Shown in pieces: positions 8,952 to 18,339 of a stretch of DNA of 52,729 bases; the first letter of the stretch is position 1, and every line of letters starts with the position of its first letter. A program made the translations under genes and the position numbers. The stretch is taken from positions 116,437 to 169,165 of the forward strand of contig NZ_CH672409.1 of NCBI RefSeq assembly GCF_000152885.1, written 5' to 3'. A model generated the notes under the pieces. It was not told where the DNA came from and searched no databases. It saw nothing but the letters and a program-made list of their open reading frames with translations. Origin of the DNA: Idiomarina baltica OS145. Lineage in GTDB: Bacteria; Pseudomonadota; Gammaproteobacteria; Enterobacterales; Alteromonadaceae.

Positions 8952-9449
8952 TTAGTTACCACAGCCGCTAACGTCGATTGTGACTGTTGGTGGTGTGTCT
9001 GTGTTTTCAGCAGCCACATATGATACGTAGCAAGATGCATCAAAAATGTCATCTGCAGTTGATGTATCACTCAAAGAGTCAAATCCAGCAGGCGCAATAT
9101 AGAACGTGTCCGCTACCGCCGTTCCATTACCATCGCCTGAAGCAAACACCCAATCCTCACCATTTGTACCCAAATTAGCCGCTTCGACAATTCCACTAGC
9201 GTCAGCTGTAGGATAGCCATTAGAGATTGTTACATCGCCAATAGCGGTAGAAAAGTCACCATCAACCGCCGCTTTCGCATAAACCGTTTGGTAAGCGCCT
9301 TGGATATTACCCTTCAAACCTTTAACTGCAGACTCGCGAGCGTCACCCGAGAAGTTAAAGAACTGAGGCGCAGCAGTCACGGCAAGAATACCGAGCACCA
9401 CAATAACGATAATAAGCTCGATGAGCGTGAAGCCTTTTTGATTACGCAT
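8952..9449 (-). CDS. mshA: MSHA major pilin MshA
   Basis: A 165-residue prepilin. The leader MRNQKG is followed by [20 protein letters not shown] with Glu5, then [20 protein letters not shown], typical of MshA-type pilins. Two cysteines near the C-terminus (ASCYVSYV and SGCGN) would close the D-loop characteristic of type IVa pilins. The central region is acidic and rich in G, A, D and T, the usual variable surface. The ATG at 9449 has GGAG nine bases upstream. An ATG at 9464 lies inside that binding site and is not used in this reading. Its position after mshB and before mshC matches known MSHA loci, which supports the assignment as the major subunit. Confidence 0.9.
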   Translation of the reverse strand: MRNQKGFTLIELIIVIVVLGILAVTAAPQFFNFSGDARESAVKGLKGNIQGAYQTVYAKAAVDGDFSTAIGDVTISNGYPTADASGIVEAANLGTNGEDWVFASGDGNGTAVADTFYIAPAGFDSLSDTSTADDIFDASCYVSYVAAENTDTPPTVTIDVSGCGN

Positions 9450-9487
9450 GATTACTTTCTCCATTAAAAAAATATTCAGGTGCGGTG

Positions 9488-10105
9488 TTAGTTATTATTA
9501 CTGAACACGTTTACACCACCATTCCTAGGGTTATATACAAACGAGTTTCCAACTGTCTGAAAGTCGTTACCCGTGGGTAAAGGGCTAACTCCTTTTATCG
9601 TGTTCACTAAATAATAAACACAAACTTGATTGGCAGCCTGTCCTTGTGCTGCACTACCGTTCGGATCATCGGTTGCATACGTATAGTATCGATACTCATC
9701 GATAGAACCGCTATCACCTTCTGCCATCACGGTCGGTGACCCTTGCAAGATTGCGGTCATCACAGTACGGCAATCGGCATTGGTTAACGTTGCATCAGTT
9801 GCCGAACTATTATTACCACTCACCGGATAGCCGGTATCACCGTCGACATACACGGGAACACCATCCATCTGCAACTGAGCGCCTGCGCCGTTTGTGCCGC
9901 CTTTAGGGCGACCTCGTAGCTCCCACTCGCCACGTACGATGCCGACAGCACTGGCAAAACCACCCGCGACGCCTTCGATAGCAGAGTCTTCCGCATCCGC
10001 TGTCACATCGGTAAAGCGCGGCAGTGCCGATGCGGCGAGCAAGCCAAGAATCACCACAACGATGATTAACTCGATGATTGTGAAACCGTGTTGCCGTTTA
10101 TCCAT
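9488..10105 (-). CDS. mshB: MSHA pilin MshB
   Basis: A 205-residue prepilin. The leader MDKRQHG is followed by [24 protein letters not shown] with Glu5. The helix continues with [20 protein letters not shown], similar to MshA and indicating a duplicated pilin pair. A possible disulfide links ADCRT and QVCVYY. The ATG at 10105 has AAAGGA at good spacing. The stop lies only 38 bases before mshA, so the two pilins are probably on one message. In V. cholerae mshB encodes a minor pilin beside mshA, and order and similarity give the name here. Confidence 0.87.
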   Translation of the reverse strand: MDKRQHGFTIIELIIVVVILGLLAASALPRFTDVTADAEDSAIEGVAGGFASAVGIVRGEWELRGRPKGGTNGAGAQLQMDGVPVYVDGDTGYPVSGNNSSATDATLTNADCRTVMTAILQGSPTVMAEGDSGSIDEYRYYTYATDDPNGSAAQGQAANQVCVYYLVNTIKGVSPLPTGNDFQTVGNSFVYNPRNGGVNVFSNNN

Positions 10106-10158
10106 AGTCAGCGTCCTTTATCATTTCTCGTGATATTGTATAACGACATTTTTACAAT

Positions 10159-10617
10159 TCATAGGTCAGATCCGACATTTTTTGGACGAATTTGACCTGT
10201 CTCAGCGTCATATACTTGCCACGGTTTTTCATTAATACTGAAAATACATCGATTGCCCTCAACCCGTGCAGTTAGCTGGCGTGGCACATCAGCAAGACGT
10301 TGCCAAAGTGTTACACAACCTTGTTGCACGGCAGGCCAGCCACGCGCATTCATTTGTATAGTTTCTTCACTACTACTTATGTTAAGTGATACATGTGTCG
10401 GACGACCCCGCCGCATCCATTCCGCCCGAGCCAGTAATAAGGTGTCATTAAAACGCCGCAGTTCCATATCTCGTTGTGTTTCTTGCCACCCATTGTCGTC
10501 GCTCGGCGCGAACCAAATCCATAACGCGACTGCGGATAGCACCAATACGCTGATTATAACAACAACGTTTTGTAACAAACTGCGAAAACTCTGCTCGCTT
10601 TGCGCTTGGCTTTTCAT
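10159..10617 (-). CDS. mshF: MSHA biogenesis protein MshF
   Basis: A 152-residue protein with a single N-terminal membrane helix (about residues 15-37, NVVVIISVLVLSAVALWIWF) and a small periplasmic domain holding two cysteines (QQGCVTLW and NRCIFS). It lacks a classic prepilin leader. Position between mshG and mshB and the motif ARAEWMRRGRP, which resembles the pilin helix-to-globular transition of MshB ([11 protein letters not shown]), identify it as MshF. The ATG at 10617 overlaps the mshG stop as ATGA with a strong GGGG-type binding site; the frame is also open upstream to 10650. Its exact function in the family is poorly known to me. Confidence 0.8.
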   Translation of the reverse strand: MKSQAQSEQSFRSLLQNVVVIISVLVLSAVALWIWFAPSDDNGWQETQRDMELRRFNDTLLLARAEWMRRGRPTHVSLNISSSEETIQMNARGWPAVQQGCVTLWQRLADVPRQLTARVEGNRCIFSINEKPWQVYDAETGQIRPKNVGSDL

Positions 10618-11867
10618 CCCCGCCCCTGATACGCATTCATCATATCCCACATCGGCGTGAAGATACCCAGCGCAAGAATTAATACTAACACCGCCACAAA
10701 ACCAATCATGACGGGTTCAATACGCGCAGTCAGCGTTTTTAAATCGTAATCCGTTTCTCGTTCATAATAATCAGCGACCTCTTTTAACAGCGTATCGCTT
10801 CGACCCGTTTCCTCGCCGACTACGATCATTTGTAATACCAGCGGCGTAAAAAGTTTGGACTGTCGTGCGGCACGAGACAAATTCTCGCCACGCTCAATAG
10901 TGCGCCGAATGTCTAAAATTTTGCGCTCCATGTGGGCATTATCAACGGCTTCAGACACCAATGAAAGCGCCTGCGTTAAGGGGACTCCCGCCGACAGCAT
11001 AACCGCGAAACTGCGTGCAAAGCGAGACAGTATCGAACGCTCAAGAATCGAGCCGATAATCGGCATTCTTAATTTCCAACGGTCCCAAAATAGCCGACCG
11101 GAAGGGCTATTCACATAGGCGCGCACAGCAAAAAACGCCGCCACCATTGCGACAAGCATCAACGGCCAGTAGGCCACAAAAAATTCCGAAGTCCCCAGCA
11201 GTGCTCGCGTCGCCCAAGGTAACTCGACGTTAAAACGGCTAAACATATTGGCGAACGTTGGAATAACAAATATGTTTAAAACGAATAATGCAACCACAAG
11301 CGCAATCATCACAAAGGTCGGGTAGCGTGTCGCTGCCTTGATACGCTTACGCGTATCTTGCTCTTTTTCGAGGTAGAGGGCGAGTTGCTCAAATGACTCC
11401 TCTAGTTGACCGGTATTCTCGCCAACGTGCACGATAGCGACAATAAGACGCGAGAAGACTTTAGGATGTTGCGCCATACCTGCTGACAAAGTGCGGCCGC
11501 GCTCCAATTGACTATGAACATCACGTAAGGCTCGCTCCAAGCGCTTATTTTGGGTGGTATCGGCGAGTCCCTCGATGGCGCGCAGAATGGGGATACCGGC
11601 ATTGGTCAATGAATACATCTGACGGCAAAATATAATGAGTTGATCCAGCTCGACGCTCGGCTCGGTTAATGCTTTCAGTTGCATCCATAATGAACCTCTC
11701 GGCGCGCTCGCTTTACCGCCTTGAAGTTTGCCTTTACTAACCGCTACATCAACCGGGATCAGGCCACGCTGCATGAGTGCTTGCGCGGCACTTTTGGCAT
11801 CATTTGCCTCTACTGTGCCTTGTTGAAGCGCGCCGGCTTTGTCTCTGGCTTTGTAGCTAAACTGCAT
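10614..11867 (-). CDS. mshG: Type IV pilus inner-membrane platform protein MshG
   Basis: A 417-residue PilC/GspF-family protein. It starts with the short soluble MQFSYKARDKAG segment typical of the family and then has two repeated T2SSF domains (about 80-200 and 280-400), each with the pattern LxxLAxxLExGxxLSxA and membrane helices (FVMIALVVALFVLNIFVIP, VLVLILALGIF). It forms the inner-membrane core on which the ATPase MshE acts during pilin polymerisation. It begins two bases after mshE and its stop overlaps mshF as ATGA, so the three are probably translated together. Confidence 0.95.
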   Translation of the reverse strand: MQFSYKARDKAGALQQGTVEANDAKSAAQALMQRGLIPVDVAVSKGKLQGGKASAPRGSLWMQLKALTEPSVELDQLIIFCRQMYSLTNAGIPILRAIEGLADTTQNKRLERALRDVHSQLERGRTLSAGMAQHPKVFSRLIVAIVHVGENTGQLEESFEQLALYLEKEQDTRKRIKAATRYPTFVMIALVVALFVLNIFVIPTFANMFSRFNVELPWATRALLGTSEFFVAYWPLMLVAMVAAFFAVRAYVNSPSGRLFWDRWKLRMPIIGSILERSILSRFARSFAVMLSAGVPLTQALSLVSEAVDNAHMERKILDIRRTIERGENLSRAARQSKLFTPLVLQMIVVGEETGRSDTLLKEVADYYERETDYDLKTLTARIEPVMIGFVAVLVLILALGIFTPMWDMMNAYQGRG

Positions 11868-11869
11868 GG

Positions 11870-13633
11870 TTAGTCATCACTCTCGCTACGTTGTGCGATT
11901 TCGCTCACGTTGGTAGCCGCAAAATTTTCCTCGACACTTTCTGCCAAGAACAATACTTCATCAATACTGGTAACGCCCTGCTTGGCAAAGTCCAGTGCGA
12001 CATTGGCCATCGATCGGTAGCCCTGCGCATGTTTGGCCGCCTCAGCAAAGCGTTGGGTGTCCTCTTGCCGCAAAGCGTCCATCATCGCGCTATTCATCTC
12101 AAGCAATTCAAATACACCGATTCGACCTCGATAGCCCGTATGGTTACAGTTCTGGCAGCCGACACCTTTCTTAAAGGTTTGGTTGCAACTACCCTTTTCT
12201 AAATGTTCGAGAATCGCGCGCTGTGCCTCATCGGGCGTATCGTCATGCGCACACCGCTCACATACTCGTCTGACAAGTCGCTGCGCAATCACACCCCGCA
12301 AGGCAGCCGCTACTAGGTACGATGGCGCCCCCATATCAATCAACCGCATGGCACTGGTAATCGCATCGTTAGTGTGTAGCGTCGATAACACCATGTGACC
12401 TGTAATTGCTCCACGTAGACCAATTTCTACCGTCTCGTGGTCACGCATCTCACCCACCATGATGATATCTGGATCTTGTCGAAGTGTCGTGCGCAACACG
12501 CGAGCGAAATCAAGTCCAATCTTATTACTCACTTGGACCTGCGAAATCCTCGGTAAACGATATTCAACGGGATCCTCGACAGTGATCACCTTCTTCTCTT
12601 CCGTGTTAAGTTCACTTAGAGCACCGTAAAGCGTTGTCGTTTTACCCGAGCCCGTTGGCCCCGTGACAAGTAACATACCGTGTGGTCGATGAATTAGATG
12701 GCGGACGCGCTTGAGAATATCAGGCGGCATACCGACTTGATCCAGCGATAAGATACCACTCGATTGGTCGAGCAAACGCATGACACAGGCTTCACCATAC
12801 TGCACTGGCATCGTTGATACCCGCACATCAATACTGTGCTTTTTGACTTTGATATTAAAGCGGCCATCTTGCGGTAGCCGTCGCTCCGAAATATCGAGCC
12901 CCGCCATTAGCTTTAATCGTAAAACGAGCGCATTAGCGATGTTCGTTTCATCAAGCACATTTTCCTGTAATACGCCATCAACACGCTGGCGAATACGCAG
13001 CATTTTTTGATCAGGCTCGATATGAATGTCAGACGCTCGAACTTGTACTGCATCCTCAAAAATCGACTTTAATAACTTCGCGACGGTCGCATCATCGTCG
13101 TCGTCATCTAAGCTATCTGACCCGAGTGTAAAATCAGCGGTTTCTTCATATTCGGTTTGTAGTTGACTTGCGAAGGTTTCTATTTCTTTAGTGCGACGAT
13201 ATAGAGAGTCGAATGCCGATAAGAGCTCAGCTTCGGATACGACCGCTAAGGTCACTTCACGGGGCGACAAATGCTGAGTCACCGCATCGACCGCTGCAAG
13301 ATCGGCGGGATCACTCATCCCGACTAGCGCACTTTCATCGTTCGCTTCGATCACCAGCGCTCGATAGCGTCGTGCTTGAACTTCAGGTAGTAACTGAACA
13401 TCCTTTGGATTAATTTTACGGTCAGCAACGCTCACACGCTCTAGTTTCAGCTGCTGAGCCAAAAAGTCGAGCAGTTGCTCTTCGGTAATGTAGCCAAGAT
13501 CACTGAGCGTCGCACCCAACTTGCGCCCACTGATTTGCTGTTCTTTAAGCGCACTTTCGAGTTGTGCTTCGCTGATGACTTGCTCGTGAACCAGCAAGTC
13601 ACCCAATCGCATTTTAAGACGAGGTCGCTTCAT
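11870..13633 (-). CDS. mshE: Pilus assembly ATPase MshE with c-di-GMP-binding N-domain
   Basis: A 587-residue PilB/GspE-type ATPase that powers MSHA pilus extension. Residues about 9-62 carry two tandem MshEN motifs (RLGDLL...SEAQLESALKEQ and KLGATL...TEEQLLDFLAQQ), the established c-di-GMP-binding signature, so polymerisation is expected to respond directly to c-di-GMP. The Walker A motif GPTGSGKT is at about 325-332 and the Walker B/Asp-box region DPDIIMVGE at about 387-395. Four cysteines (C458, C461, C493, C496) form the usual zinc site. The ATG at 13633 overlaps the end of mshN by 20 bases; the ATG at 13612 (directly before RLGDLL) is an alternative and neither has a strong binding site. 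Confidence 0.96.
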   Translation of the reverse strand: MKRPRLKMRLGDLLVHEQVISEAQLESALKEQQISGRKLGATLSDLGYITEEQLLDFLAQQLKLERVSVADRKINPKDVQLLPEVQARRYRALVIEANDESALVGMSDPADLAAVDAVTQHLSPREVTLAVVSEAELLSAFDSLYRRTKEIETFASQLQTEYEETADFTLGSDSLDDDDDDATVAKLLKSIFEDAVQVRASDIHIEPDQKMLRIRQRVDGVLQENVLDETNIANALVLRLKLMAGLDISERRLPQDGRFNIKVKKHSIDVRVSTMPVQYGEACVMRLLDQSSGILSLDQVGMPPDILKRVRHLIHRPHGMLLVTGPTGSGKTTTLYGALSELNTEEKKVITVEDPVEYRLPRISQVQVSNKIGLDFARVLRTTLRQDPDIIMVGEMRDHETVEIGLRGAITGHMVLSTLHTNDAITSAMRLIDMGAPSYLVAAALRGVIAQRLVRRVCERCAHDDTPDEAQRAILEHLEKGSCNQTFKKGVGCQNCNHTGYRGRIGVFELLEMNSAMMDALRQEDTQRFAEAAKHAQGYRSMANVALDFAKQGVTSIDEVLFLAESVEENFAATNVSEIAQRSESDD

Positions 13634-14741
13634 CTTGATCTACCAATAAGTTGAGTTGTTGCTCGATAAATTCGAGCGTGGGTGCATGTTGGATTAATTC
13701 TTTTGCTCGATTAAAGAAACGAATCGCCGCATCCCTTTGAGCCAATTGTTGCGCAGCTATTGCCCGCCCTAACCACCAACGCCCCTCTGTCGGTTGAGCC
13801 TGTGCCAGCGACTGATAACTGTCGGCCATTAGCGTCCACTGGTTCAGTTGTTGGGCTAGCTGAGCCTTAAGCCGGTAATACTCCAAATGACGACTAGCCT
13901 GCGGTTGCGCTTGCTTAAGCATGGTCAACGCGAGTTGTGGTTGCTGCCGCTTATCGAGCATCTTAGCCGCGAGCAGTCTTAATTCATGGGCTTGGGGATT
14001 AACTTCCAAACCGCGAGTAAGCACGGCTAATGCTTCCTGCCAGCGGTTCCGGCCAAATTGTAACGCGGCCAGTTGTCGCCGCGCTTCGATGTGACCCGGA
14101 TCGATACTGAGCACTTTCTGCCAATGTTTCACCGCTTCGCTCAATAAGCCTTGCTCGGCGGTCTGTTTTGCAGCATTTATTTCCCGCGTGATGACTTGCT
14201 CCGGTGACAGTTGTACCGTTTTTCGCACGAGTGTTGGCGCGGGCTCTACTTCGCTCTCAGGGACTGCTTCCTGCTCATCATCAACCTCCGTTGACTCTGT
14301 TGCTTGCGGCTGTTCTGCCCTAGAAGACGCGGGCGGTACTTGTGCGGCATGCGTCGACTGGTCCGCTTTAGATTGCTCAGCCGCAGGGGAATGCTGTTCA
14401 GCCGGTTGTTGCCTGCTCGATGATTGTGTCACCGCTTGCGCTTCAGTTTGCGTCTCGGTTTGCGCTGGACGTGCGAAATTATTAGTCGACTCAACTGGCT
14501 CCGGCTCACTCACTTTTTGCACCGGTTGAGGTGTATTTACCGTCTCATTTTCGACCCAGCGATCCCAACTTAGGGCGCCGAAAATTAATGCAATCACAAG
14601 TAGCACTACGGCAACGATTGCAACCACCCAAGGGGTACGCGAAGAGGGACCCGCAACAGCAGAACCGCCGACACTCTCTGCTTCGCCGGGCTTTTGACCG
14701 CGTTTATCTAAATCTTTTAATACCTTATTCAATATACTCAT
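13614..14741 (-). CDS. mshN: MSHA biogenesis protein MshN, TPR-containing
   Basis: A 375-residue bitopic membrane protein. The N-terminal cytoplasmic segment begins MSILNKVLKDLDKRG, a hallmark of MshN. One membrane helix (about 38-62) follows, then a long E/Q/P/S-rich linker (about 70-175) and C-terminal TPR-like helical repeats (about 185-370) such as GLLSEAVKHWQKVLSIDPGH and NRWQEALAVLTRGLEVNPQA. It probably links the inner-membrane machinery to the secretin in the periplasm. The ATG at 14741 overlaps the mshM stop as ATGA; the frame is open upstream to 14762, inside mshM. Confidence 0.9.
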   Translation of the reverse strand: MSILNKVLKDLDKRGQKPGEAESVGGSAVAGPSSRTPWVVAIVAVVLLVIALIFGALSWDRWVENETVNTPQPVQKVSEPEPVESTNNFARPAQTETQTEAQAVTQSSSRQQPAEQHSPAAEQSKADQSTHAAQVPPASSRAEQPQATESTEVDDEQEAVPESEVEPAPTLVRKTVQLSPEQVITREINAAKQTAEQGLLSEAVKHWQKVLSIDPGHIEARRQLAALQFGRNRWQEALAVLTRGLEVNPQAHELRLLAAKMLDKRQQPQLALTMLKQAQPQASRHLEYYRLKAQLAQQLNQWTLMADSYQSLAQAQPTEGRWWLGRAIAAQQLAQRDAAIRFFNRAKELIQHAPTLEFIEQQLNLLVDQDEATSS

Positions 14742-15667
14742 GCGACAGAGTTCCACGGCCACGCTGGATGTTCAAAAGTTAAACTAACGATCGCTGAAAC
14801 GGCCACACACACCAGTAGAATGGACCAAATGATCAGTCTGACCATCGGCGAACGATAACGCGTATCTGACGTATCCTTCGTTGCCAACCTCAAATCTTTA
14901 TGTGACAACTTTCGACGACCTTCACCATAGGCTAATAAGAGCATTTTGTGCGCCAGCACATTAACGAGTCTCGGAATACCTCGGCTACTCTCATACAAGG
15001 CTGAAACCAAACCTGCTGAAAATATCGGTTCCCCCTTATAGCCAGCAATGCGCATTCGGTGGCCGATGTACTGTGCAGTTTCTCGTGCGTTCATTGCCGT
15101 AAGTCGATGCGAAAACGAAATACGCTGCCTGAGCTGCCGAAAGTTATGCTGGGCTAGCCGTTCATCAAGTTCGGGCTGTCCGACCAAAATAATATGAAGC
15201 AATTTACGTGATTCAGTTTCTAAATTAGATAGCAATCTTAATGCTTCTAAACTATCTTCTGGTAGCGCTTGCGCCTCATCCACGATAAGTACCACTGCAC
15301 GTCCCGCGTGATTAATTTCGAGCAGTTTATCCTGCAGTGCGCGAGCTAAAGGATGCTCACTTTCAATATCCGCAGTTTCAACTCCAAGTTCTTGCGCAAC
15401 AGCACGACGTAATTGATCGGGATTAAGATAGGAGTCTGGTACGTAAGCCGTGTAAAAATAATCGGGAATTTCTTCCAACAGACGGCGGCATAGCAACGTT
15501 TTACCCGTACCGACTTCACCGGTCACTTTGATAAAGCCTTCACCGGTATTCAATGCCGTTAATACCACTTTAGCAGCTTGATCGTGACTCTTTAGCTCAC
15601 AATAAAACTGTGTATTGGGCGTAATGGTAAACGGCAGTTGATTTAGCCCGTAGTGATACAAGTACAT
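14738..15667 (-). CDS. mshM: MSHA biogenesis AAA ATPase MshM (ExeA-like)
   Basis: A 309-residue ExeA/GspA-type AAA+ protein. It begins MYLYHYGLNQLPFTITPN, the family's N-terminal signature. Walker A is GEVGTGKT at 50-57, Walker B VVLIVDEAQ at about 125-133, and sensor and arginine regions follow (ILVGQPEL, LRQRIS). A C-terminal membrane helix (about 278-298, LIIWSILLVCVAVSAIV) anchors it to the inner membrane. Proteins of this group help insert or assemble the secretin, which fits the adjacent mshL (14-base gap). The ATG at 15667 has CAGG upstream. Confidence 0.93.
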   Translation of the reverse strand: MYLYHYGLNQLPFTITPNTQFYCELKSHDQAAKVVLTALNTGEGFIKVTGEVGTGKTLLCRRLLEEIPDYFYTAYVPDSYLNPDQLRRAVAQELGVETADIESEHPLARALQDKLLEINHAGRAVVLIVDEAQALPEDSLEALRLLSNLETESRKLLHIILVGQPELDERLAQHNFRQLRQRISFSHRLTAMNARETAQYIGHRMRIAGYKGEPIFSAGLVSALYESSRGIPRLVNVLAHKMLLLAYGEGRRKLSHKDLRLATKDTSDTRYRSPMVRLIIWSILLVCVAVSAIVSLTFEHPAWPWNSVA

Positions 15668-15681
15668 AGCGCGCCTGACAC

Positions 15682-17364
15682 CTACTGTTCATGCGCGATA
15701 TCTGGAAACCAGGTTTCCAACAGTTCACGTGAGCGCTCTAACTCCTTCTGCCACGTATCGGCGCCAATAACTGTTGGCTTGATCAATATCACTAACTCTT
15801 TTTTCGATGCATCGTTACTCTTGTTTTTGAATAGGTTCCCTACCAGCGGCAGATCGCCGAGCAATGGTACCTTTTCTACGTTTTCTGACGTTGAGTTTTG
15901 CATCAAACCACCGAGTACAACGATCTCGCCACTGCGCGCTCGTACAATCGTATCAGATTCACGAATATTACTGCGCGCCAATGGCAAACGCAGTGTTTCA
16001 TCGCCAATCGTAATTACTTTTTCTTGTTCCTTCGTCTCAACGACTGACGGATGCACATGCAGTGTGACCTCGCCGTCGTCACTTATTTGCGGTGTGACAT
16101 CAAGCGAAATACCCGAGAAAAAGGGCGTCAAATCAACATTTGAACTCGTCAACGCGTCTTGTGTGACCGTGGTATTGGTCTGCGACGTTACATCCGTGAC
16201 GTAATATTCGTCTTCACCAATCTTTATCACCGCCTTTTGATTATTTGATGCGGTGACACGCGGGTTTGAAAGCACCTGCACGCTGCCTTGCGTTTGCAGC
16301 AATTCAAGAAAGCCGGTAAAGCGATTAGAGTTAAAGGTTAAACCGAACACACCATCCGCCGTCGCGGCAGCGATATCGTTCGGGACAGAGCCATTAAATC
16401 CGAAATCAAATCGCCCGCTCATGTTTAATTCATTCCAGCGAATACCCTGTTGATATTGGTCGCCTAGTGTTACTTCAACAATGCGTGCTTCTAAAATCAC
16501 TTGTCTTTGTAAACGGGACTGTAAATTGTCGAGAAACTGACCCACTGCACGCAGTTTTGATGGTTGTGCAGTGACACTTACAAGCCCAGCTTGTGGCGAG
16601 AGCACGACGCTGCCATTACCGCCGACAATGCCTTGGATCATATCTTCCAAACTACCCCAAAGATCCGTTTCTGACTGCGTATTGACCGATGCGCCATTAG
16701 CACCGCCGGCATTCATATTGCCGAAGTTCTGATTTTGGCCGCCACCGTTGAGACCACCTAATCCACCCATGTTGGATGAACCGCTATTATTGTAGCTGTT
16801 ATTGTTTCCATAGGTATTATTGTTATTTCGCTCTTGGCTAACACCGCCGCTCGTAATTTGCGTTTGCGATAAGCCAAAGCGCTTCAACGAAAGATAATCG
16901 AGCGTAAAGGTTTGCGTGCGAACACCGGCAGGGTATACCTGGATCATACGACCATCGCGACGAATCTCATAACCATAGATATCGCTTATAACATCGAGCG
17001 TTTCATCGATAGTCACATCTTTTAGATCAAGCGAAATATCACCTGAGACATCTGGGTGAACTACGATATTGTAAGGTGTATCCACTGTAAGACTGTAAAA
17101 AAATTGCTTTGCGGCCACACCATCAGCCTGTAATACAAAGCGAGGTTCGCTACCAACGAGAGCACGGGACTCGCCTGCTTGGCGCTCTACTGACTGGTTC
17201 AAGAAAGCGGCCACATCGTCCGGTACCGCTGATGATGCGGGTTGCTTTCCTTGCACAGGGGTATCTTGCTGCATCGCCTTATAAGCCTCGCGCGGTTTTT
17301 CATCGGGCTGATAGGCACAGCTCGTCAGCAACGTTGCCACCGCTGCTATCCAAAGCACTCTCAT
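15682..17364 (-). CDS. mshL: MSHA outer-membrane secretin MshL
   Basis: A 560-residue secretin that forms the outer-membrane channel for the pilus. The leader ends in the lipobox LLTSC (acylated Cys16). A secretin/TonB short N-terminal domain lies at about 75-140 (PYNIVVHPDVSGDISLDLKD), and a low-complexity Asn/Gly-rich insertion at about 173-231. The secretin core follows, with VILEARIVEVTLGDQYQQGI and the C-terminal signature LVVLGGLMQN-like segment (GEIVVLGGLMQNSTSENVEKV, read in two parts) and VPLLGDLPLVGNLF. The ATG at 17364 overlaps the mshK stop as ATGA with AGGGAG upstream. Confidence 0.95.
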   Translation of the reverse strand: MRVLWIAAVATLLTSCAYQPDEKPREAYKAMQQDTPVQGKQPASSAVPDDVAAFLNQSVERQAGESRALVGSEPRFVLQADGVAAKQFFYSLTVDTPYNIVVHPDVSGDISLDLKDVTIDETLDVISDIYGYEIRRDGRMIQVYPAGVRTQTFTLDYLSLKRFGLSQTQITSGGVSQERNNNNTYGNNNSYNNSGSSNMGGLGGLNGGGQNQNFGNMNAGGANGASVNTQSETDLWGSLEDMIQGIVGGNGSVVLSPQAGLVSVTAQPSKLRAVGQFLDNLQSRLQRQVILEARIVEVTLGDQYQQGIRWNELNMSGRFDFGFNGSVPNDIAAATADGVFGLTFNSNRFTGFLELLQTQGSVQVLSNPRVTASNNQKAVIKIGEDEYYVTDVTSQTNTTVTQDALTSSNVDLTPFFSGISLDVTPQISDDGEVTLHVHPSVVETKEQEKVITIGDETLRLPLARSNIRESDTIVRARSGEIVVLGGLMQNSTSENVEKVPLLGDLPLVGNLFKNKSNDASKKELVILIKPTVIGADTWQKELERSRELLETWFPDIAHEQ

Positions 17365-17714
17365 TGTTGATCTCCCTGAGATTCGATATTCTTTATATTC
17401 AATGGCTGAAATAATTTAAGTATTCGTTGAACCGAGCCATTGCTTAAGGTAACACTGTTCGAACCGATGTCCTCAACACGAAACCCTGCAATAGTGTCAC
17501 CGAGACTTAGCCATTGATTGTTTATTAGGGCACGCTGCGACGTAGCCGAGACAACGACTTGCGCTAATACTAAGTTCGTATCCTGCTGAGAACTTACCCC
17601 ACGCCCTGCAGTCCAACCGTATGGTTGAGTTGGATCTTGAGCTTGCGCTGTAAATGAAGCGACTGATACGACGGTCGCCAGTAGCCACGTCAAACGATAA
17701 GGACTAGTTTGCAC
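17361..17714 (-). CDS. mshK: MSHA biogenesis protein MshK
   Basis: A 117-residue exported protein resembling the PilP/GspC-type pilotin-linker group. A signal peptide (about 1-25, ending TAQA) is followed by QDPTQPYGW and then a small beta domain (VLAQVVVSATSQRALINNQW, WLSLGDTIAGFRVEDIGSNS). The start is a GTG at 17714 with an excellent AAGGAG seven bases upstream, overlapping mshJ by 11 bases. The product probably bridges the alignment complex (I1, I2, J) to the secretin encoded next. Confidence 0.88.
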   Translation of the reverse strand: MQTSPYRLTWLLATVVSVASFTAQAQDPTQPYGWTAGRGVSSQQDTNLVLAQVVVSATSQRALINNQWLSLGDTIAGFRVEDIGSNSVTLSNGSVQRILKLFQPLNIKNIESQGDQQ

Positions 17715-18339
17715 CGATAAACTCCTTATCCATACTGATAATACGCCATGCGATACTCAGTTCAGCTTCGGGATAGCTATCCACACGATAATTAAACTTC
17801 AGCCATTCAACTTCAGGAAACTCAGCTTGAAGTTGCTCTGCATAGCCCATGATATGTTCGAAGTCACCCTTGAATACGGCATCGACGCGATGCTGATACA
17901 AAGCACCACTCTGCTCATCTGTGATGCGTTCAGGCTGAGGTGTCGTCAACGAAACCAGTTGCATGTCATCAGGATAATTCAATGCGGCGCGTAAAAACGC
18001 TTTCCGTTGTGCCGCGCCTAATACGCTATAGCCGCTTGCGCGCTCTACTAGTTGCGTCAAACGCGCCTGCTTACGTTCAATATCATCACGAATCGGCTGG
18101 TTTACATCCTGTTGTAACTGTGACTTCAATTGCTCGTTCAACGCGCGTACTTGGCTCAACTGCTGAGCCAACTGTTCGGTTCGTAATTTGCTGGAATTCA
18201 TTGCTTTAATGTTTGGAAGTAATAATGTACTCCCCATATATACGGCAATAAGCACCCACACTAATATCGCAATTAAAATGCGTCTATCCCGAGGCTGTTG
18301 CTGAAACCATTGATTTAACTGTTGCCAGCGCTTATTCAT
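17704..18339 (-). CDS. mshJ: MSHA biogenesis protein MshJ (PilO/GspM-like)
   Basis: A 211-residue bitopic membrane protein. A short cytoplasmic tail (MNKRWQQLNQWFQQQPRDRR) precedes one helix (about 22-42, ILIAILVWVLIAVYMGS), then a periplasmic coiled coil (about 50-105) and a ferredoxin-like C-terminal domain (VDAVFKGDFEHIMGYAEQLQ, PEAELSIAWRIIS). That is the PilO/GspM architecture. The ATG at 18339 with GAGG six bases upstream is preferred over a GTG at 18354. It overlaps mshI2 by eight bases. Confidence 0.88.
   Translation of the reverse strand: MNKRWQQLNQWFQQQPRDRRILIAILVWVLIAVYMGSTLLLPNIKAMNSSKLRTEQLAQQLSQVRALNEQLKSQLQQDVNQPIRDDIERKQARLTQLVERASGYSVLGAAQRKAFLRAALNYPDDMQLVSLTTPQPERITDEQSGALYQHRVDAVFKGDFEHIMGYAEQLQAEFPEVEWLKFNYRVDSYPEAELSIAWRIISMDKEFIGAN

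Noticed and set aside
14188-14529. Cys/Ser-rich 113-codon frame opposite mshN that looks like a metallothionein-type protein.
   Set aside because: It is the reverse reading of the E/Q/A/T-rich mshN linker; composition explains the Cys and Ser content.
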